The position numbers and the translations under genes are program-made. Shown here piece by piece: positions 60,481-64,000 of a stretch of DNA of 64,000 nucleotides; positions within the stretch are counted from its first letter, which is position 1, and each line of letters begins with the position of its first letter. This stretch comes from Collinsella aerofaciens (lineage in GTDB: Bacteria > Actinomycetota > Coriobacteriia > Coriobacteriales > Coriobacteriaceae), in the NCBI RefSeq assembly GCF_963360655.1, contig NZ_OY725712.1, positions 1,240,001 to 1,304,000 on the forward strand. Reading direction: 5' to 3'. The notes under the pieces were generated by a model. The model saw only the letters and a list, made by a program, of their open reading frames with translations. It searched no databases and was not told the DNA's origin.

Positions 60481-61272
60481 CTATTTTGCAATATAGAGCT
60501 TGGGATGGCTGCGACTGTTCTCGATCGCCGCCGTCATGATGCCCTCGTCGTCTCCATCAACGATGATGCCATCGAGGTCATCGATCTGCGCGGACTGATA
60601 AAAACTGGTCTTGTTGAACTTTCCCTGGTCAACCATCATGTAACTCTGGTTTGAGTTGGTCAGGTACATATGCTTGATCATGGCTGAGAAGTCGTGCTCG
60701 ACGGTAAAACCGTGGTCGGGGTGGAATCCGTCGGCACTGACAAACGCCTTGTCGGCATGGAGTTTGCTCATGCAGTCGAGCGTTAGTGCGCCCGCGAGAT
60801 AGAGGTGGCCCTTGCGCACGGAGCCGCCCAGCAGCACTACCGAAGCATTGGGGAGATTAAAGCTGGCATAGTTCGCGATTGCAAGATCGCCGGTGATAAT
60901 GGTGATCTCACGCTTGTCCATGAGGGCCTTAGCGAAGTAAAAGCCTGTGGTGCCGATATCAATTACCAGAACATCGCCATCATCAACAAGAGTTGCCGCG
61001 GTTGCGGCGATGGCCTCTTTGGCCTCGACTTGGACATTGATACGCTCCTCGGGATACGAGATTGCGTTGGAGCGAGAAAGCGATACCGCTCCGCCGCGTA
61101 CGCGACGCAGCTTGCCTTCGGATTCCAGCGAGACGAGGTCGTGTCGTGCGGTGACTTCCGAAACCGAAAAACGGCGAACGATGTCGGATACCGAGATATT
61201 TGGCTTTTCGGCCAGCCAGTTCATAATAAATCGCTGACGCTCGGCCGGTGAAAGGTCTGAAGTAGATGCCAT
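60481..61272 (-). CDS. DeoR-family transcriptional regulator
   Basis: This 263-residue regulator has an N-terminal winged helix (residues 6-60, with ISVSDIVRRFSVSEVTARHD and LRRVRGGA) and a C-terminal DeoR sensor domain that binds phosphosugars (VIDIGTTGFYFAKAL, ASVVLLGGSV, DKAFVSADGFHPDHGF). It diverges from the transaldolase-PTS genes and probably represses them until a sugar phosphate binds. ATG 61272 follows aaaaggagcgg; an in-frame start at 61419 lies in the operator region. Two CTTTCGATAGC sites lie in the shared gap. Confidence 0.92.
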   Translation of the reverse strand: MASTSDLSPAERQRFIMNWLAEKPNISVSDIVRRFSVSEVTARHDLVSLESEGKLRRVRGGAVSLSRSNAISYPEERINVQVEAKEAIAATAATLVDDGDVLVIDIGTTGFYFAKALMDKREITIITGDLAIANYASFNLPNASVVLLGGSVRKGHLYLAGALTLDCMSKLHADKAFVSADGFHPDHGFTVEHDFSAMIKHMYLTNSNQSYMMVDQGKFNKTSFYQSAQIDDLDGIIVDGDDEGIMTAAIENSRSHPKLYIAK

Positions 61273-61620
61273 ATGCCGCTCCTTTTGAACGAAAGGCAGA
61301 AGATACGCCTTTCGTAATCGAAATATAACGTATCGATATGAAAAGGACAAGGCAAAATCGAATGAATCAAATGAACGGAATGGCATGTCCCAAATGCATG
61401 CGTAGCAGATAGCTTGCACTTAAATAGCGTGTAGAGGGTCTTGTTCTGAAGGTGCCGCCCAAAAGAAGTACGTTCACACCCGATATTCGACCGTTCACGG
61501 AAAGAAGACAATTGAGCTTTCGATAGCTTTTGAAATGGTTTATAAAAGAAAACCGAAAAGCTTTTGAAACAAAGAATAAGGCTTTCGATAGCAATAGTGC
61601 TAGATGAGAAAGGACCGAAC
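61273..61620. promoter_or_regulatory. Divergent deoR / aldolase control region with repeated CTTTCGATAGC
   Basis: gctttcgatagc occurs twice, at 61516-61527 and 61581-61592, and gcttttgaaa also occurs twice nearby. cctttcgtaatcgaaat near 61310 is a related site close to the deoR start. A TATAAA at 61541-61546 between the direct repeats may be the -10 of the aldolase promoter. These are plausible operators for the DeoR protein. No gene is seen in the remaining AT-rich part. Confidence 0.5.
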
Positions 61621-62331
61621 ATGGCGATCAAGGTGTTTGCCGACGGCGCTAACCTCGAAGGCATGCTTGACATGCATGACAATGGGAACGTTCAGGGTTT
61701 CACGACCAATCCTTCCCTTATGAAGGCCGGTGGCGTGACTGACTACCGCGCTTTTGCCAAGACGGTTCTTGAGCACATTACCGATGTGTCGGTCTCTTTT
61801 GAGGTATTTGCCGACGACGAGGCGGGTATGGAAGCCGAGGCCCGCGAGATCGCAACCTGGGCAGACAACGTCTACGTTAAGATCCCGGCGCTCAACACCA
61901 AGGGCGAGTCCACTGCCGCGCTGGTCAAGCGCCTTTCTGCCGACGGTATCAAGGTGAATGTCACCACTATCTTCACGCCTGAGCAGGTCGACGAGTTTGT
62001 CGATGCCGTCTCTGCCGAGACCCCCTCTATTCTGTCCATCTTTGCCGGTCGCATTGCCGATACCGGCGTCGATCCGCTGCCCCTCATGGCGGAGTCCGTA
62101 AAGAAGGCTGCCGTCAAGCCTGCTGCCGAGGTTCTTTGGGCGTCTACGCGCGAGGTCCTCAATATCTTCCAGGCGGAGTCCGTTGGCTGCCAGATCATTA
62201 CGGTTCCCAATGCCCTTCTTGCCAAGCGCAAGAATTTCGGAAAAGATTTACTCGAGTACTCGCTTGATACGGTCAAGGGCTTCGCCCGCGACATTCAGGC
62301 ACTTGGTTTCCATATCCTGCCCGAGGAGTAG
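61621..62331 (+). CDS. Transaldolase / fructose-6-phosphate aldolase-type protein
   Basis: This 236-residue TIM-barrel aldolase of the short transaldolase (FSA/TalC-like) group has Schiff-base Lys in NVYVKIPALNTKG, with FTTNPSLMKAGG at the start, VTTIFTPEQV and SIFAGRIADTGVDP. These enzymes join or split ketose phosphates such as fructose-6-phosphate or sedoheptulose-7-phosphate. ATG 61621 follows gagaaaggac. It leads an operon with a PTS IIA, IIB and IIC of ascorbate/galactitol type, so it probably processes the phosphosugar they import. Confidence 0.9.
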   Translation: MAIKVFADGANLEGMLDMHDNGNVQGFTTNPSLMKAGGVTDYRAFAKTVLEHITDVSVSFEVFADDEAGMEAEAREIATWADNVYVKIPALNTKGESTAALVKRLSADGIKVNVTTIFTPEQVDEFVDAVSAETPSILSIFAGRIADTGVDPLPLMAESVKKAAVKPAAEVLWASTREVLNIFQAESVGCQIITVPNALLAKRKNFGKDLLEYSLDTVKGFARDIQALGFHILPEE

Positions 62332-62340
62332 GGGGCGAGC

Positions 62341-62787
62341 ATGCTGACCGATCTTCTTAAGCCCGAGCTTGTTGCCTGCCACGTCGAGGCCTCCGATTGG
62401 GAGGAAGCGATCAAGGCATGCGGTAAGCTGCTCGTTGACGCCGGCAAATGCGACCAGAGCTATGTTGACGCCATGATTTCGTCGGTTCACAAATTCGGTC
62501 CCTATATGGTCTTGGAAGAGGGCATTGCCATGCCTCACGCTCAGGCCGATGGCAATGTGAGCGAGGCCGGCATCTGCATTGTCACGCTTGACCCTGCCGT
62601 TGCATTTGGACATGAGGATTTCGATCCGGTTCACGTGCTCGTGGGTATTTGCGCACCCGACCCCAAGGCTCATCTTGGCTGCTTGGCGGAGCTTTCGCAG
62701 ATGTTCGAGGACGAGGACTGCGTTGCCAAGCTCAGCGCATGCGATACGCCCGAGCAGGTTTTGGAGACCATGCGTTCATTCTTTTAG
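62341..62787 (+). CDS. PTS EIIA component (fructose/mannitol-ascorbate type)
   Basis: This 148-residue cytoplasmic phosphocarrier of the PTS_EIIA_2 family has the phosphorylation-site His in GIAMPHAQADG. The preceding MVLEEG and the following hydrophobic strand (ICIVTLDPAVAFG) match the fold. It is the partner of the IIB and IIC proteins encoded next. ATG 62341 lies 9 bases after the aldolase stop (tagggggcgagc). Confidence 0.93.
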   Translation: MLTDLLKPELVACHVEASDWEEAIKACGKLLVDAGKCDQSYVDAMISSVHKFGPYMVLEEGIAMPHAQADGNVSEAGICIVTLDPAVAFGHEDFDPVHVLVGICAPDPKAHLGCLAELSQMFEDEDCVAKLSACDTPEQVLETMRSFF

Positions 62788-62862
62788 GCCTTAATGGCAC
62801 GGCGATGCGTCGCCGCTTTTGGATAGACGGAAAACCGTCACGTGTAGGAGAGGAAGGTTGCC

Positions 62863-63138
62863 ATGCATATCATCACCGTATGCGGAAACGGCATCGGGTC
62901 TAGCCTGATGCTCGCTGGCAAAGTCGAGGAGCTTTGCGAGGAGGAGGGCATCAAGGCCGACGTTGAGTCTATGGACCTGAACGGTGCTTCTTCCGCAAAT
63001 CCGGATCTGTTCATCACCGTTAAGGAGCTCGCTCCCGAGCTTCACGGTAACGTCGTGATCGTTCGCAGCTACGTGAACAAGAAGAAGATCCGCGAAGACG
63101 CCCTCGAGGCAATCAAGGCGGCCGCCGCTAACGCCTAA
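62863..63138 (+). CDS. PTS EIIB component (ascorbate/lactose-type fold)
   Basis: This 91-residue cytoplasmic protein starts MHIITVCGNGIGSSLMLAGK, with phospho-accepting Cys7 in the P-loop-like CGNGIGSS of UlaB/GatB proteins. LFITVKELAPEL and the basic tail VNKKKIREDALEAI complete the small alpha/beta fold. ATG 62863 follows taggagaggaagg. It accepts phosphate from the IIA protein and phosphorylates the sugar at IIC. Confidence 0.94.
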   Translation: MHIITVCGNGIGSSLMLAGKVEELCEEEGIKADVESMDLNGASSANPDLFITVKELAPELHGNVVIVRSYVNKKKIREDALEAIKAAAANA

Positions 63139-63209
63139 AGCGGCACAAAAAGGGGCGGTTCCCTGTGGAAGAGGGAAACGCGCCCACGTTAAAAAGAAAG
63201 GAAGCCCAG

Positions 63210-64000
63210 ATGCAAGTCATCCTTCCCATACTTGAGTTTATCCAATCGATTCTGACCAAGCCAGCATGGATTATGGGTCTGTTCGCTTTTGTGGGCCTTG
63301 TCGCGCTTAAGCGTCCCGCCCACAAGGTGATGACAGGCACCCTGAAGCCGATCCTTGGCTACATCATGCTGTCTGCCGGCGCCGCTGTTGTTCAGGAGAA
63401 CCTTGCTCCGCTGGGTACCTTCATCGAGACCGGTTTCCACATCACCGGCGTCGTGCCCAACAACGAGGTTGTCGTTTCGATGGCTCAGAGCGTCCTCGGC
63501 GTTCAGACCATGATGATCCTGATTCTCGGCTACGTCGTGAACATTATCATTGCCCGCTTTACCAAGTTTAAGTACATCTTCCTGACGGGCCATCACAGCA
63601 TGTTCATGGCTTGCCTGCTGTCTGCCGTTCTGCAGGCATCTGGCTTCCAGGATGTCCAGCTTGTCATCGTGGGCGGCATGTTCCTGGGCCTCGTGAGCGC
63701 TATGCTTCCCGCCGTTGGTCAGCGTTTCACCGAGAAGGTTACCGATGGCGATGAAATCGCCATGGGCCACTTCGGTTCACTCGCCTATTACATCTCCGCT
63801 GCAGTCGGTACGCTTTTTGCTAAGGACGCCGAGGAGAACAGCACCGAGAAGATCGAGGTTCCCGAGAAGTTCTCCTTCCTGCGCGACACCACCATCTCCA
63901 CGGCTCTTACCATGGCCTTCTTCTACCTGGTTACCGCTTTCGCCGCTTACATCGCAGATCCTGCGGTCGTTACCAAGACCGCTGGCGGCGACAATGTAAT
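63210..64000 (+). CDS. PTS EIIC component, UlaA type (3' end beyond the window)
   Basis: About 263 residues of a polytopic membrane permease are present; UlaA proteins have about 450-470. It matches the ascorbate-type family, with LGYIMLSAGAAVVQENL-like start at ILGYIMLSAGAAVVQ, PNNEVVVSMAQSVLG, YIFLTGHHSMFMACLL and GGMFLGLVSAMLPAVGQRF. At least six membrane helices are visible. ATG 63210 follows agaaaggaag. The association with a transaldolase rather than ulaG/ulaD genes suggests the sugar may be a pentitol or ketose instead of ascorbate. Confidence 0.92.
   Translation, partial: MQVILPILEFIQSILTKPAWIMGLFAFVGLVALKRPAHKVMTGTLKPILGYIMLSAGAAVVQENLAPLGTFIETGFHITGVVPNNEVVVSMAQSVLGVQTMMILILGYVVNIIIARFTKFKYIFLTGHHSMFMACLLSAVLQASGFQDVQLVIVGGMFLGLVSAMLPAVGQRFTEKVTDGDEIAMGHFGSLAYYISAAVGTLFAKDAEENSTEKIEVPEKFSFLRDTTISTALTMAFFYLVTAFAAYIADPAVVTKTAGGDNV

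Overview
The window reads as a chromosomal segment of a GC-rich Gram-positive anaerobe of the class Coriobacteriia, most like Collinsella. This is an inference from overall codon use, many PTS loci, LAxTG-type cell-wall signals, a short SRP RNA and gene families typical of gut actinobacteria. No rRNA, CRISPR array or prophage was seen.

Layout. 1-8 kb: a LacI regulator cut by the window edge, glmS, a GntR regulator, a YeiH-type membrane protein, a degenerate NtrC-like regulator, a small membrane protein and a nitroreductase. 8-13 kb: a MarR gene coupled to a heterodimeric ABC exporter with two operator-like repeats in its promoter. 13-18 kb: cysE, a DedA protein, ilvE, lemA, a TetR regulator and tRNA-Ser(UGA). 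18-20.6 kb: a fused TadA/glycerate kinase gene, a cluster of hairpin elements and the SRP RNA gene. 20.6-26.3 kb: a cell-wall-anchored coiled-coil gene broken by one stop codon, a second heterodimeric ABC exporter and a flavodoxin-like protein.

26.8-30.4 kb: an IS3-family element split by an IS21-family element, with both target duplications readable. It sits directly upstream of a secretion and surface operon (30.5-39.3 kb). That operon holds a SipW-type signal peptidase, three small proteins with SipW-dependent-type signals (TasA/camelysin-like), a 1827-residue repeat adhesin and a LAATG-anchored protein. I regard this as the most interesting system in the window.

39.6-50.6 kb: an LTA-synthase-like phosphotransferase, a second nitroreductase, a potassium module (Kup, a 64-residue membrane peptide and a KdpDE-like two-component pair) and an RlmKL-like rRNA methyltransferase whose first catalytic half looks degenerate.

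50.8-64 kb: sugar catabolism. An RpiR regulator and HAD phosphatase diverge from an operon with an MFS permease, class II aldolase, mannose-type PTS (IIA, IIB, IIC, IID), aldo/keto reductase and esterase. A DeoR regulator diverges from a transaldolase-like aldolase and an ascorbate/galactitol-type PTS cut by the window end.

Many intergenic gaps carry short palindromic elements. One family of seven copies shares an AAGGGGAC/GTCCC-like core and usually lies at stop codons. A second family has two copies with GTTGCGGTGAAATACGG arms. Several long perfect or nested hairpins also occur.
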